From positions 1 through 51,638 of the forward strand of contig CASDTC010000005.1 in the NCBI GenBank assembly GCA_949283535.1: DNA of 51,638 nucleotides, read 5' to 3'. Below are positions 34,870 through 43,100 of this stretch, piece by piece (the first letter of the stretch is position 1; every line of letters starts with the position of its first letter). The notes below the pieces were generated by a model. It searched no databases. It was not told the DNA's origin and was given only the letters and a program-made list of their open reading frames with translations. This DNA is from an uncultured Pseudomonadota bacterium. GTDB lineage: Bacteria; Pseudomonadota; Alphaproteobacteria; Rs-D84. The position numbers and the translations under genes are program-made.

Positions 34870-36258
34870 ATGAATAAAAGATTGCGTACCTGGTTAGTTT
34901 TTTTGATATTCTTGAATGGGTATATCAGTTTATCGTTGGAATTAGTGGTACTGCGTCAATTATCTTTTTGGGTTGGTTCCAGTGCCGTTATTACCAGCAT
35001 TATTATGGGGACATTTCTGGGGTTTATGTCGTTGGGATATTTCTTGGGTGAATCCAAGAAAATCGCCAGTAAAAGTATCCGCAATATATTATGCATCAGT
35101 TTCATGATAATTGCTGGATTGGCACTGTTGGCATCCAGTTTCCCATTGGTTTTAAAATATTTCGTATGGCTGTATCAGTGGGGTATTACATCCAGTGTTA
35201 TCCAAACATTTATTTATTCATTTATATTTTTATCCATTGGACCATTCTTGTTTGGATTCAACACAACATTACTGTCGCGGTGCCTGCATCGATACAATAC
35301 AAATTATACCGGTAATATAATGGCGTGGGATACAATTGGTTCGGTGTTGGGGTCATTGCTGACCACACTAATTTTAATGCCGTTTGTTGGTGTAAATAAT
35401 ACGGTTATTTTAATTGTATTATTGGCATCTGTTGCGGCAATAATAACGCGCCCAAAATGGTGGACTGTATTAATTTGTGCATTGATTTTGATTCCGACAT
35501 TAATGATAAACAGCAATTCTGTTCAGCGGGATAAATATGGTATTTTGGTTAACAATGCAAATTCGACAATATCTGTGATTCAAAATGGCGACATTCGTAT
35601 ATTAAACATGAATGGTTTACCGATGTCGATATATGGACCCAAAAGTGGCGGTACTGCGGATTATATAACATACATAAACAGTCATTTTATATACACAATG
35701 CCAAATGATACCCCGCGCAAGATATTGGTTTTGGGGGCGGGCGGTTTTACCGCTGGATTAAATGATACATTCAATGATTATACATTTGTTGATATTGAAC
35801 ATACATTGCGCGATGTTTCTGAAAAATATTTCTTGGGTAAAAAATTAACACCGAATAAAAAGTTTGTTGTCCAAGACGCCAGCCAGTTCTTGAAAAACAC
35901 GAACGAGCAGTATGATTTAATATTGGTTGATGTATATTCGAATTCGTTCCAGGTTCCCGAAGGCTTTATCACCGCTGAATTTATGCAGCGTGTAAAATCG
36001 CGCATTGCCCCAAATGGGATATTATTGATGAATATGATTGTCAGTGTATCATACCGTGATAAATATACCCAGGTATTTGATAACACATTCCACACGGTTT
36101 TCCCATATAATACCCAGCGTCAGTCTGTTGGATTTACAAACCCATGGATTGGGGATGACATAATGAATGTTATTTACATATGGTATAATCGTGAAAATGA
36201 TGGTCGCATATATACAATAAATAAAACGCCGGTAATTTATGACAGATACGCGAAATAA
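34870..36258 (+). CDS. Membrane protein with spermidine-synthase-like domain
   Basis: 462 residues. Residues 1 to about 215 hold six or seven membrane helices (FLIFLNGYISLSLELVVLR, IIMGTFLGFMSLGYFLG and so on). The C-terminal half is a Rossmann-type aminopropyltransferase-like domain: VLGAGGFTAGL, FVDIEHT, VVQDASQFLKN, YDLILVDVYS. Such fused proteins exist in many bacteria and their reaction is mostly untested. The acidic residues that bind the diamine in true spermidine synthases are only partly recognisable, so polyamine synthesis is uncertain. ATG 34870 with GGGGGAC in front is preferred to an upstream ATG at 34822. Confidence 0.75.
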   Translation: MNKRLRTWLVFLIFLNGYISLSLELVVLRQLSFWVGSSAVITSIIMGTFLGFMSLGYFLGESKKIASKSIRNILCISFMIIAGLALLASSFPLVLKYFVWLYQWGITSSVIQTFIYSFIFLSIGPFLFGFNTTLLSRCLHRYNTNYTGNIMAWDTIGSVLGSLLTTLILMPFVGVNNTVILIVLLASVAAIITRPKWWTVLICALILIPTLMINSNSVQRDKYGILVNNANSTISVIQNGDIRILNMNGLPMSIYGPKSGGTADYITYINSHFIYTMPNDTPRKILVLGAGGFTAGLNDTFNDYTFVDIEHTLRDVSEKYFLGKKLTPNKKFVVQDASQFLKNTNEQYDLILVDVYSNSFQVPEGFITAEFMQRVKSRIAPNGILLMNMIVSVSYRDKYTQVFDNTFHTVFPYNTQRQSVGFTNPWIGDDIMNVIYIWYNRENDGRIYTINKTPVIYDRYAK

Positions 36259-36286
36259 AATGGGGGGCTTGCCCCGTTTTATTTAT
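36257..36286 (+). terminator. Terminator of the spermidine-synthase-like gene
   Basis: GGGGC-TT-GCCCC stem followed by GTTTTATTT. Confidence 0.65.
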
Positions 36287-36313
36287 AATGTGGAAATTTT
36301 AAAAAATATAATA

Positions 36314-36319
36314 TATAAT
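36314..36319 (+). promoter_or_regulatory. -10 element (TATAAT) of the structured leader
   Basis: TATAAT in an AT-rich run places a transcription start near 36326, at the base of the first hairpin. No convincing -35. Confidence 0.45.
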
Positions 36320-36325
36320 GTATAT

Positions 36326-36495
36326 TGCATTGGGGAATTCCCAATGTGGGGTTTCGTAGCCTCATACCGAGCGTCCGCAGGGACGAAAAAAACTCCAACC
36401 CGGGTTGGAGGGACTTGAATATATTGAATAAAGTCACAATTCTTGGTAATTGCTACGAACCTCCAACCACCTAAGTTTTTTGGTGGAATTTTTTT
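36326..36495 (+). ncRNA. Candidate structured leader RNA or small RNA
   Basis: About 170 nt with nested complementary segments. A 5' hairpin CATTGGG / CCCAATG lies at 36328-36346. An outer helix TTCGTAGC (36353-36360) pairs with GCTACGAA (36452-36459) and is extended by GGGG / CCTC. Inside it are CGTCC-GCAG-GGACG, a perfect 9-bp palindrome CTCCAACCC / GGGTTGGAG (36393-36410), and GACTT / AAGTC. It ends in hairpin CCACC / GGTGG plus T7 (36467-36495), an intrinsic terminator. A short frame with TTG at 36424 encodes about 16 residues (ending NCYEPPTT), and its stop lies inside the terminator. I recognise no Rfam class. On the minus strand the 9-bp palindrome is itself followed by T7, so an antisense RNA is also possible. 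Confidence 0.5.
36467..36495 (+). terminator. Terminator or attenuator before the XRE-type gene
   Basis: CCACC / GGTGG stem, loop TAAGTTTTTT, then AATTTTTTT. It ends 16 bp before the start codon of the next gene, so it could attenuate it. Confidence 0.6.
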
Positions 36496-36511
36496 AACAA
36501 CGGGGGGAATT

Positions 36512-36769
36512 ATGACAGATAAAGAACTGTATGATATATTTACTGTACGAACAACAACAATACCACCAAAATGGTTATATTATCAAAAACTGGGACAGGT
36601 TTTGCGTGAAATGCGTACAGATGCCAATATTACCCCAATGCATATTATGCGTGATTTAGATATCCCGCCTGATGAATTACGCGAATATGAATCAGGACAG
36701 CGTGAAATATCTATTTATGATTTATTAAACCTGTTAAGTTATATGGAAAAAACACAACCAGAAAAATAG
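36512..36769 (+). CDS. Small XRE-type helix-turn-helix protein
   Basis: 85 residues. The middle and C-terminal part has the five-helix Cro/C1-type layout: GQVLREMRTDANITPMHIMR (helices 1-2), LDIPPDELREYESGQREIS (recognition helix and following turn), then IYDLLNLLSYM. The N-terminal 30 residues (IPPKWLYYQKL) are extra. It may be a local DNA-binding regulator. The start at 36512 has GGGGGG in front; a longer frame from 36443 would cross the terminator hairpin and is rejected. Its connection to the structured leader just upstream is unproven but suggestive of autoregulation. Confidence 0.75.
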   Translation: MTDKELYDIFTVRTTTIPPKWLYYQKLGQVLREMRTDANITPMHIMRDLDIPPDELREYESGQREISIYDLLNLLSYMEKTQPEK

Positions 36770-36796
36770 GGGACCACAGCCCCCATTTTTTATTTT
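36768..36796. terminator. Weak terminator between the XRE-type gene and sodB
   Basis: GGGG / CCCC stem with a 7- to 8-base loop, then ATTTTTTATTTT, between convergent genes. Confidence 0.5.
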
Positions 36797-37383
36797 CCCG
36801 ATTTTAGATTTTCAATTATAAAGTTCCAATTTACCATGTGATTCAGAAATGCATCGATAAAATCAGCGCGTCTGTTTTGATAGTCCAGATAATACGCGTG
36901 TTCCCACACATCCAGTGCCAATATTGCACGCATTCCATGTGCCATTGGGGTGTCTGCATTTGCGGTGGTCATAATTTTTAAATTATTGCCATCTGTGGCA
37001 ATCCATGCCCATCCACTGCCAAATACGCCCGCGGCGGCAGATTTAAATTCATCGCGGAATTTATCGGCACCACCAAACGCATCTGCTATTTCTTTTGGTA
37101 CATTACCGCCACCATTTGGTGTCAGACAATGGAAAAAGAAATCATGGTTAAACACCTGGGCGGCATTATTAAAAATCTTTTTCGCATTTTCATCTGTTGC
37201 AGATTCAATAATAATTTTATCTAATGGCATATCAGCATAGTTTGTATTTGCCGCCAGATCATTTAAATTTTTGATGTATGTTGCCAAATGCTTTCCATGA
37301 TGACAATTCAGTGTATCCCCAGACATATATGGTGCCAACGCAGATTCATCAAATTGTAATGGGAATTGTGTTAATGAAAACAT
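36790..37383 (-). CDS. sodB: Superoxide dismutase, iron type
   Basis: Converts superoxide to oxygen and hydrogen peroxide in the cytoplasm. 197 residues. Metal ligands are in HHGKH, FNHDFFFH and DVWEHAYYLDY (Asp and His). The AAQVFNH segment keeps the Gln that marks Fe-SODs, whereas Mn-SODs place a Gln in a later Gly-Gly region; here that region reads NGGGN. The start is preceded by AGGGAGAA. Its presence suggests exposure to oxygen despite the fermentative enzymes nearby. Confidence 0.92.
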   Translation of the reverse strand: MFSLTQFPLQFDESALAPYMSGDTLNCHHGKHLATYIKNLNDLAANTNYADMPLDKIIIESATDENAKKIFNNAAQVFNHDFFFHCLTPNGGGNVPKEIADAFGGADKFRDEFKSAAAGVFGSGWAWIATDGNNLKIMTTANADTPMAHGMRAILALDVWEHAYYLDYQNRRADFIDAFLNHMVNWNFIIENLKSGK

Positions 37384-37532
37384 GCTTTATTCTCCCTTGG
37401 TTTTTTTATAATGAAAATATGGCATTCGTCCGTGGAAAAAACAACAGAAAAATTTTCCGGGTAATATATTAAAAATGGCTTGCGCCAAAGTGGTCAGATT
37501 TTTATAATCCAATCATGATAAAAGGAGAAAAT

Positions 37533-38108
37533 ATGAAAAAATTATCAATACTATCGGCATTAACAGGATTGGTATTTTGCGGTGCGGCATCTGCGGCAGA
37601 TATAACAATGTACTATTCCCCAACATGTCCACATTGTCATCATGCGCGGGAATTTTTTGTTAACAAGATTGTATATGAATACCCAGATGTTCGGGTGGTC
37701 CAGGTTAATGTTATGGACCAAACCAATTTACCGATGTTCCAAAAAGTACTGGAAAAATGTAATTATGACAGCGGTGGCGTGCCGGTAATTGTTGTTGGTG
37801 ATAAATGTTTCCAGGGATACGCCGAATTCATGGACCAGGAATTGCGCGATGCGGTCGAAATGGATATGTCGGACGGCGATAAAAAGCAGGCTGCTGAAAA
37901 TAAAAAGGCATTAGAGGCGGATCCAGATGGATATCGTGCAAAACATTCTGACCGTCAACAGGCGATTTCTGAATATAATGCCGCCGCCGCCGCAGAATCT
38001 GAAAAAAAAAATAACAATGGGTCATCAATATATTTTTATGCACTGTTAATTGTATTGGTTGCCGCATTGGGATTTGTCCTGATACGAAAAGATAAAAAGA
38101 AAAAATAA
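37533..38108 (+). CDS. Membrane-tethered thioredoxin-fold protein with CPHC motif
   Basis: 191 residues. Signal peptide (MKKLSILSALTGLVFCGAASA), then a glutaredoxin-like domain with active site YSPTCPHCHHAREFF (CPHC) and the cis-Pro loop GGVPVIVV followed by GDKCFQGY. From about residue 105 a charged helical linker leads to a C-terminal membrane helix and a Lys-rich tail. CPHC is the DsbA-type motif, so the domain probably handles disulphides in the periplasm. The many Cys-rich secreted proteins in this window would be sensible clients, which is inference. AAAGGAG selects ATG 37533 over 37515. cvpA follows 36 bp on. Confidence 0.78.
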   Translation: MKKLSILSALTGLVFCGAASAADITMYYSPTCPHCHHAREFFVNKIVYEYPDVRVVQVNVMDQTNLPMFQKVLEKCNYDSGGVPVIVVGDKCFQGYAEFMDQELRDAVEMDMSDGDKKQAAENKKALEADPDGYRAKHSDRQQAISEYNAAAAAESEKKNNNGSSIYFYALLIVLVAALGFVLIRKDKKKK

Positions 38109-38144
38109 GCCATAAATTTATCGATTTGAATATCAGGATGCATC

Positions 38145-38954
38145 ATGTTTGACTTAACAACATTAGATTATATATATGTGGGCGTCATTTTGGCGTCCAC
38201 AGTGTGGGCCAGTATTCGTGGCGGCGTTTACGAAACTGTTGCAACATTGTCATGGGTTGTTGCGGCATTTGCGGCACGGTTTATTTCGCCATGGCTGGAT
38301 AAATTATTGCAAAATTGGTTTGATCTGGCGGAATCCACGGTCGGAACATTGGTTGCATCGTATTTTATTGTATTTTTCGTAATATTATTGTTGGTTGGTT
38401 TCTTGAACCAGCGTTTGCGCGAAAAAATCCAAGACAGCATGATGAAGGTTACGGACAGAACGCTGGGGGTAATATTTGGTATTATCCGTGGTATTGTAAT
38501 TATGGGTGTCGTTTATTGGATTGCGTTGTGGTATTATTCTGATGCGCCGGCATTGCCCAAATGGGTATCTGATGCGCGTACGCGTCCAATTATGCAATTG
38601 ACAGCGGTTAAATTAGATGAATGGTTCTTTCCTGGGCCCGGCAGTAAATTGCTGGCGCGCGATATGACGGGAAGTCGCGAAACAATCGAGATTTATAAAA
38701 ATTTAATTAATCCGGCTGTATCTGATGATAAAACAGAAAATGCAGAATCAGATGAAACAGGATACAAATCATCTGAACGCACAGCACTGGAAAGTCAATT
38801 GTTGCAAATCGAAACGGCCGCACGCGCCGAAGAACAACGGGCGACAGACGCCACAACCCCAGATATACCAGAAACCCCAGACACCGCGGATGATTCTGGC
38901 GCAACGGTTGATTCTGTTGATGATATGATTGAAAACCTGAATCTGGCAGAATAA
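38145..38954 (+). CDS. cvpA: CvpA family membrane protein
   Basis: 269 residues with four membrane helices in the first 150 (DYIYVGVILASTVWASIRGG, TVATLSWVVAAFAARF, LVASYFIVFFVILLLVGFL, IIRGIVIMGVVYWIALWYY), the CvpA domain. The DRTLGVIFGIIRG segment between helices 3 and 4 is the family's best-conserved stretch. A Glu/Thr/Asp-rich cytoplasmic tail of about 90 residues follows. CvpA is linked to envelope integrity and colicin V export in enterics; its biochemical role is not settled. Probably cotranscribed with the CPHC protein. Confidence 0.88.
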   Translation: MFDLTTLDYIYVGVILASTVWASIRGGVYETVATLSWVVAAFAARFISPWLDKLLQNWFDLAESTVGTLVASYFIVFFVILLLVGFLNQRLREKIQDSMMKVTDRTLGVIFGIIRGIVIMGVVYWIALWYYSDAPALPKWVSDARTRPIMQLTAVKLDEWFFPGPGSKLLARDMTGSRETIEIYKNLINPAVSDDKTENAESDETGYKSSERTALESQLLQIETAARAEEQRATDATTPDIPETPDTADDSGATVDSVDDMIENLNLAE

Positions 38955-38977
38955 AAAATAATTATTTATTTATACTT

Positions 38978-39009
38978 TTAATGCCCGCCACATGTGTGGC
39001 GGGGTTTTT
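38978..39009 (+). terminator. cvpA terminator
   Basis: CCCGCCACA / TGTGGCGGG stem followed by G and T5. Confidence 0.8.
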
Positions 39010-39067
39010 GTTCCTGATGATTTTTTATGCGCCAGTGTACACAATATCATATCAATAAGGAGGATTT

Positions 39068-39808
39068 ATGAAAAAATTAATATTTACAGTATTTGCATTA
39101 ATATTATTTATGCCATATGCCGCGCATGCAAAAGATAATGCGGCGCGTGGGGTAAATCCGGCAGATAATTTGACCAAGATAGAATTATTGCCACAATTGC
39201 GTGCATTTGGTGATTCTTCTATTACATCATTAACATTAAAGTATGACAAAGCCATCAGGAAAGTTTTTGGTATAAATGCCGAATTGCCATTGTTAAGATA
39301 CAGTGGATATGGGATGTCTGATAACGGAATCGGTGATTTAACTGTGCGCGCCCGTGCGCAACATACATGGGGGCGCCATACTGTAATTGGTGCCGGGGAA
39401 TTTATTTTCCCAACCGCAACAGAAAATACATTGGGCGCCCAACAATATACTTTTGATCCAATTTTGGGATATGTTTATTCGTTTGGTCATAATATATTTG
39501 GTGCGCTGGTTGCGAAACAGTATATTTCATTGCATAACACAGAACCCAGTTTTTCCCCAGATATAAACCAGGGACAATACAGGATGCTGATTGGATACGC
39601 ATCGCAACGCGGGTGGTGGATGCTGGCGGATCCCCAGATATGGATTAACTTTGAAACCGGACATCAAGAAATCTTGGCTGAATTTGAACTGGGGACAATG
39701 CTGAATCAAAACACTGGTGTATGGGTGCGTGCGGGACACAGATTGGGCGGCAATTGGCGCCGCAACGATTGGACTGTATTAATGGGCATTCGTTTTATGC
39801 GATTTTAG
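39068..39808 (+). CDS. Outer-membrane beta-barrel protein
   Basis: 246 residues. Signal peptide ending YAAHA. The remainder alternates strands and turns (TKIELLPQLRAFG, RYSGYGMSDNGIGDLTVRARAQHTW as two adjacent strands, GAGEFIFPTAT, GTMLNQNTGVWVRAGHRLG) and ends MGIRFMRF with terminal Phe. The early part resembles transporter-like outer-membrane barrels annotated as phenol-degradation meta-pathway (MetA-like) proteins, but I would not assign a function. AAGGAGG stands before the ATG. Single gene. Confidence 0.75.
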   Translation: MKKLIFTVFALILFMPYAAHAKDNAARGVNPADNLTKIELLPQLRAFGDSSITSLTLKYDKAIRKVFGINAELPLLRYSGYGMSDNGIGDLTVRARAQHTWGRHTVIGAGEFIFPTATENTLGAQQYTFDPILGYVYSFGHNIFGALVAKQYISLHNTEPSFSPDINQGQYRMLIGYASQRGWWMLADPQIWINFETGHQEILAEFELGTMLNQNTGVWVRAGHRLGGNWRRNDWTVLMGIRFMRF

Positions 39809-39883
39809 TTTTGGCGGGATTCGTTCCTGATGATTTTATGTGCAAAATCCGTCAAAATAAGATTATATCAAAAGGAGAAATAA

Positions 39884-40438
39884 ATGTTTTTAAAATCAAA
39901 AATCGGATTAACCATATTTTCATTATATGAAATTATTGCAATAATGTTGCTGCATTGTTCGCGTACATGCGATGCAATGTTTGGAACAATGTTTTGTGAT
40001 GACCATGTGTTTAAATACTTTGTTGTATGTGTTGCATTTCCATTAATAGTATTTTTAATCGTTATGTGGATTATGGAAATAATAAAAAAAATCCGCCGCC
40101 GTCATTCATTATTGTACAAGGCGAAACATGTCGTATCTGACATGGCGTCATCTTTAAAAGACCGTGTATCTGAAAATGTCTCCGCGCGCGATGTCGAAAA
40201 AATGATAACCGCTGCATTATTGCTGGGGATAAAGAAATATGCCGATAAAAATCCGCGTGCGCGAAATATAATAAATGAAATCATGGGTAAAAATTATGCC
40301 GACTTTACGGATACAGAATACGCCGAATATGCTGAATATGATGATGAAGATGACGATGCAGAATATACAGATAATAAAAATTCGCGTAATAACAAATCGC
40401 GTAAACCCCAGTATAAAAATAATAAAAAGAAAAAATAA
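39884..40438 (+). CDS. Hypothetical membrane protein with charged tail
   Basis: 184 residues. Two hydrophobic helices (about 7-25 and 45-65) flank a short loop with three Cys (CSRTCDAMFGTMFCDD). After a basic stretch come two amphipathic helices (LYKAKHVVSDMASSLKDR, AALLLGIKKYAD), then an acidic Tyr/Asp/Glu run and a Lys/Asn-rich end. The helices recall DUF883/YtxH-like stress proteins in composition only. Not recognised. AAAGGAG precedes the start; a terminator follows immediately. Confidence 0.65.
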   Translation: MFLKSKIGLTIFSLYEIIAIMLLHCSRTCDAMFGTMFCDDHVFKYFVVCVAFPLIVFLIVMWIMEIIKKIRRRHSLLYKAKHVVSDMASSLKDRVSENVSARDVEKMITAALLLGIKKYADKNPRARNIINEIMGKNYADFTDTEYAEYAEYDDEDDDAEYTDNKNSRNNKSRKPQYKNNKKKK

Positions 40439-40466
40439 TAAAACCGCCCAAATGGGCGGTTTGTTT
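40439..40466 (+). terminator. Terminator after the membrane protein gene
   Basis: AACCGCCCA / TGGGCGGTT stem with an A-rich left side and TTGTTT on the right; it may also serve tRNA-Thr on the other strand. Confidence 0.7.
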
Positions 40467-40470
40467 ATCC

Positions 40471-40546
40471 TGGTGCCAGTTGTCGGATTTGAACCAACGA
40501 CCTACTGATTACAAATCAGCCGCTCTACCAACTGAGCTAAACTGGC
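40471..40546 (-). tRNA. tRNA-Thr (anticodon UGU)
   Basis: 76 nt. Acceptor GCCAGTT / AACTGGC, discriminator A, encoded CCA; D stem GCTC / GAGC; anticodon loop TTTGTAA giving UGU; T loop GTTCAAATC. All arms pair. Confidence 0.95.
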
Positions 40547-40639
40547 AACATGGCTTACTATACAGTGTTGAGGCATGAATTTCAAGTTAAAAATTCATAA
40601 TTTACTTGCATTATTCAAATAACAGTAAAAAATATAGTC

Positions 40640-41887
40640 ATGATGATTAAATTACCTGAATTATTGGCGCCGGCGGGTACGCTGGACGCATTTAAAACCG
40701 CGATTCTGTATGGGGCAGACGCTATTTATGCGGGGTTGCCGGGGTTTTCAATGCGGGCGCGGGCAAAAATAACAACAGATGAAGTCAAGGCTGGTATTGA
40801 TTTGGCACATGCCGCCGGCAAGAAAGTATATCTGGCATTTAATTTATTTGCACACGAACGCGATTTCATAAATATGCCGCGGGTCAGTGAAATAATTAAT
40901 TATTTACATCCAGATGCGCTGATTGTTGCCGATCCTGGCGTTATGATGTGGGTGCGTGCGCATCACCCAGACATGCCGATACATGTATCGACCCAGGCGA
41001 ACATTTGTTCTGCTGAATCGGTTAAGTTCTGGCAGGCTGCTGGTGCCCGTCTGTGCGTGTTGGCACGCGAAGTTTCACATGATGAATTTAAAGTTATTCG
41101 TGAAAAGTGTCCAGATATTGGACTGGAAATATTTATTCACGGTGCAATGTGTATGAGTTATTCTGGACGTTGCCTGTTATCGAACTTTATAACTGGACGC
41201 CCGGCGAATCGCGGTGCATGTGCGCAATTGTGTCGGTGGAAATATGATGTTATATTGCGTGAACGCGAATCAGGTATTGAAATGCCAATTGATGAAGATT
41301 CGCGTGGCGCATATATTATGAATTCCAAAGATTTATGCCTGATGCCGCGTTTGCGTGATGTTTTAGAATCGCATCCTGATTCGTTAAAGATAGAAGGGCG
41401 CAACCGCAGTGAATATTATGTTGGTTCGGTTGTTCATGCGTATCGATGTGCAATGGATGCGTATGCGCGCGAACCTGAAAATTTTAATCCGGCACCATTT
41501 ATGGATATGTTGAACAGATTGGAAACGCGTGGTTATACCACGGCGTTTTTTGACGGGAATTTGGGGGCGGACGCACATAATTACGAAACCACGCGCAGTA
41601 CATCTGCGTGGCATGCGGCGGGCGTTATAACCGCGGTTGACGATGAAAAAATAACCATGGAATTACGAAATGAAATAAAGCAGGGTGATGAAATCACATT
41701 TATATTGCCAGGGGACACCACCGGGGTATCGATTGTATTACCCCAGATTATAAATGCAAAAAATGGTGAATCTGTGCCAAAATTGTCAGCAGGGCAAAAT
41801 AACAGTTTAATAATTCCACGTCAATGGTTGGGCGATGTTAATTATACAAAATTTGTTCCGTATGTGTTGGCGTACAAGAAAAAATAA
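40640..41887 (+). CDS. trhP: Peptidase U32 family, tRNA U34 hydroxylase TrhP-like
   Basis: 415 residues of the YegQ/TrhP branch. The N-terminus ELLAPAGTLDAFKTAILYGADAIYAG is the U32 signature, followed by VSTQANICSAESVKFW and the conserved Cys cluster MCMSYSGRCLLSNFITGR...CAQLCRW, the likely iron-sulphur site. LKIEGRNRSEYYV follows. TrhP makes 5-hydroxyuridine at the wobble base using prephenate-derived chemistry in enterics; tRNA-Thr(UGU) is a known kind of target, and one is encoded next door on the other strand. No ribosome site is visible before the two adjacent ATG codons (40640, 40643). Confidence 0.85.
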   Translation: MMIKLPELLAPAGTLDAFKTAILYGADAIYAGLPGFSMRARAKITTDEVKAGIDLAHAAGKKVYLAFNLFAHERDFINMPRVSEIINYLHPDALIVADPGVMMWVRAHHPDMPIHVSTQANICSAESVKFWQAAGARLCVLAREVSHDEFKVIREKCPDIGLEIFIHGAMCMSYSGRCLLSNFITGRPANRGACAQLCRWKYDVILRERESGIEMPIDEDSRGAYIMNSKDLCLMPRLRDVLESHPDSLKIEGRNRSEYYVGSVVHAYRCAMDAYAREPENFNPAPFMDMLNRLETRGYTTAFFDGNLGADAHNYETTRSTSAWHAAGVITAVDDEKITMELRNEIKQGDEITFILPGDTTGVSIVLPQIINAKNGESVPKLSAGQNNSLIIPRQWLGDVNYTKFVPYVLAYKKK

Positions 41888-41942
41888 AAAAACCATGTGG
41901 GGCAATTTCAATTTGCATCGCCGTGTGATTACACAAACTGAT

Positions 41943-41972
41943 AAAAAATCCCCCATTTGGGGGATTTTTTAT
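41943..41972. terminator. Bidirectional terminator between trhP and gap
   Basis: AATCCCCC / GGGGGATT stem flanked by A6 and T6. Confidence 0.8.
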
Positions 41973-42970
41973 TTGATTAATTTGCCCATTGCAACCGCGG
42001 TATCGCCCATACGATTAGAGAATCCCCATTCGTTATCATACCATGCCGTTACATGAACCAATTTATCGCCCAATACCTTGGTCTGGGACGCATCAAATAT
42101 CGAACTGTGTGCATCGCCTTTGAAATCAACAGAAACCAGCGGTTTGTCATTATAACCAAATGTTTTTGATTCTGCGGCGCGCATTGCAGCATTGATTTCA
42201 TCAACAGTTGCATCTTTTGCCAAATTCACAACCAGTTCAACAACAGATACATCTGGGGTTGGTACACGAATTGCCATACCATCCAATTTACCTGCCAGTT
42301 TTGGTAATACCAAACCAATTGCCTTGGCGGCACCAGTGCTGGTTGGAATCATAGATAATGCGGCGGCACGTGCGCGGCGAAAATCTTTGTGATTCTTATC
42401 CAATAATTGTTGATCGCCAGTATATGCATGTACAGTTGTCATCCATCCAGATTCAATTCCAAATGTGTCATCCAGAACCTTTGCCACTGGTGCCAAACAG
42501 TTCGTTGTACATGATGCATTTGATACGATTAAATCATCAGATGTCAATGTATCTTGATTAACGCCATATACAATTGTTTTGTCTGCACCCGCCGATGGTG
42601 CCGATACCAATACACGCTTTGCCCCACATTCCAGATGGACACGTGCTTTTTCCGCGGCGGTAAATATACCCGTGCATTCCATAACGACATCGATATTTAA
42701 TTCACGCCATGGTAATTTTGTTGGGTCTTTTTCAGCGATGCATTTAATTTTCTGGTTGCCGACAATTATATATTCGCCATCCAGTTTTACATCCATTGGT
42801 AATTTACCATGTACAGAATCATATTGTAACAAATATGCGTTTTGTTCCGCCGGCGCCAGGTCATTTACTGCAACAAATTCAATATCATCACGCCCAGACA
42901 CCAATGCCGCGCGCAAGACCAAGCGACCAATGCGACCAAATCCGTTTATAGCAACTCTTACTTTCGACAT
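41969..42970 (-). CDS. gap: Glyceraldehyde-3-phosphate dehydrogenase
   Basis: 333 residues, glycolytic NAD-dependent type. N-terminal VAINGFGRIGRLVLRA, catalytic Cys in SNASCTTNCLAP, His in the HAYTGDQ region, phosphate-site SMIPTSTGAAKA, and WYDNEWGFSNRM near the C-terminus. ATG 42970 follows AAAGGAATAAAC; the upstream open frame to 43036 has no support. Single gene, no other glycolytic enzymes adjacent. Confidence 0.96.
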   Translation of the reverse strand: MSKVRVAINGFGRIGRLVLRAALVSGRDDIEFVAVNDLAPAEQNAYLLQYDSVHGKLPMDVKLDGEYIIVGNQKIKCIAEKDPTKLPWRELNIDVVMECTGIFTAAEKARVHLECGAKRVLVSAPSAGADKTIVYGVNQDTLTSDDLIVSNASCTTNCLAPVAKVLDDTFGIESGWMTTVHAYTGDQQLLDKNHKDFRRARAAALSMIPTSTGAAKAIGLVLPKLAGKLDGMAIRVPTPDVSVVELVVNLAKDATVDEINAAMRAAESKTFGYNDKPLVSVDFKGDAHSSIFDASQTKVLGDKLVHVTAWYDNEWGFSNRMGDTAVAMGKLIK

Positions 42971-43063
42971 GTTTATTCCTTTCTTTTTTTTCTTAATTGG
43001 ACGGCTGTATTTTAGCACCCTGGGAAAATAGTGCAATCTGAAATTTTAATTATTGTCATATGC

Positions 43064-43092
43064 TTGAATTCAGTAATATATGTGTTTATAAT
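43064..43092 (+). promoter_or_regulatory. miaA promoter giving a leaderless transcript
   Basis: TTGAAT (43064-43069) and TATAAT (43087-43092) with a 17-bp spacer. The expected start, 7-9 bases further, coincides with the ATG at 43101. Confidence 0.7.
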
Positions 43093-43100
43093 TCGCGCAA

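Noticed and set aside
36328-36346. Inverted repeat as an insertion-sequence end
   Set aside because: No matching partner or transposase nearby; it fits better as a hairpin of the structured leader.
36443-36511. N-terminal extension of the XRE-type gene from 36443
   Set aside because: The extension crosses the terminator hairpin and T-run, and a ribosome site stands before ATG 36512.
40275-40508. Open frame overlapping the tRNA-Thr and the membrane protein gene
   Set aside because: It is a frame shadow of the real gene and runs into the tRNA.
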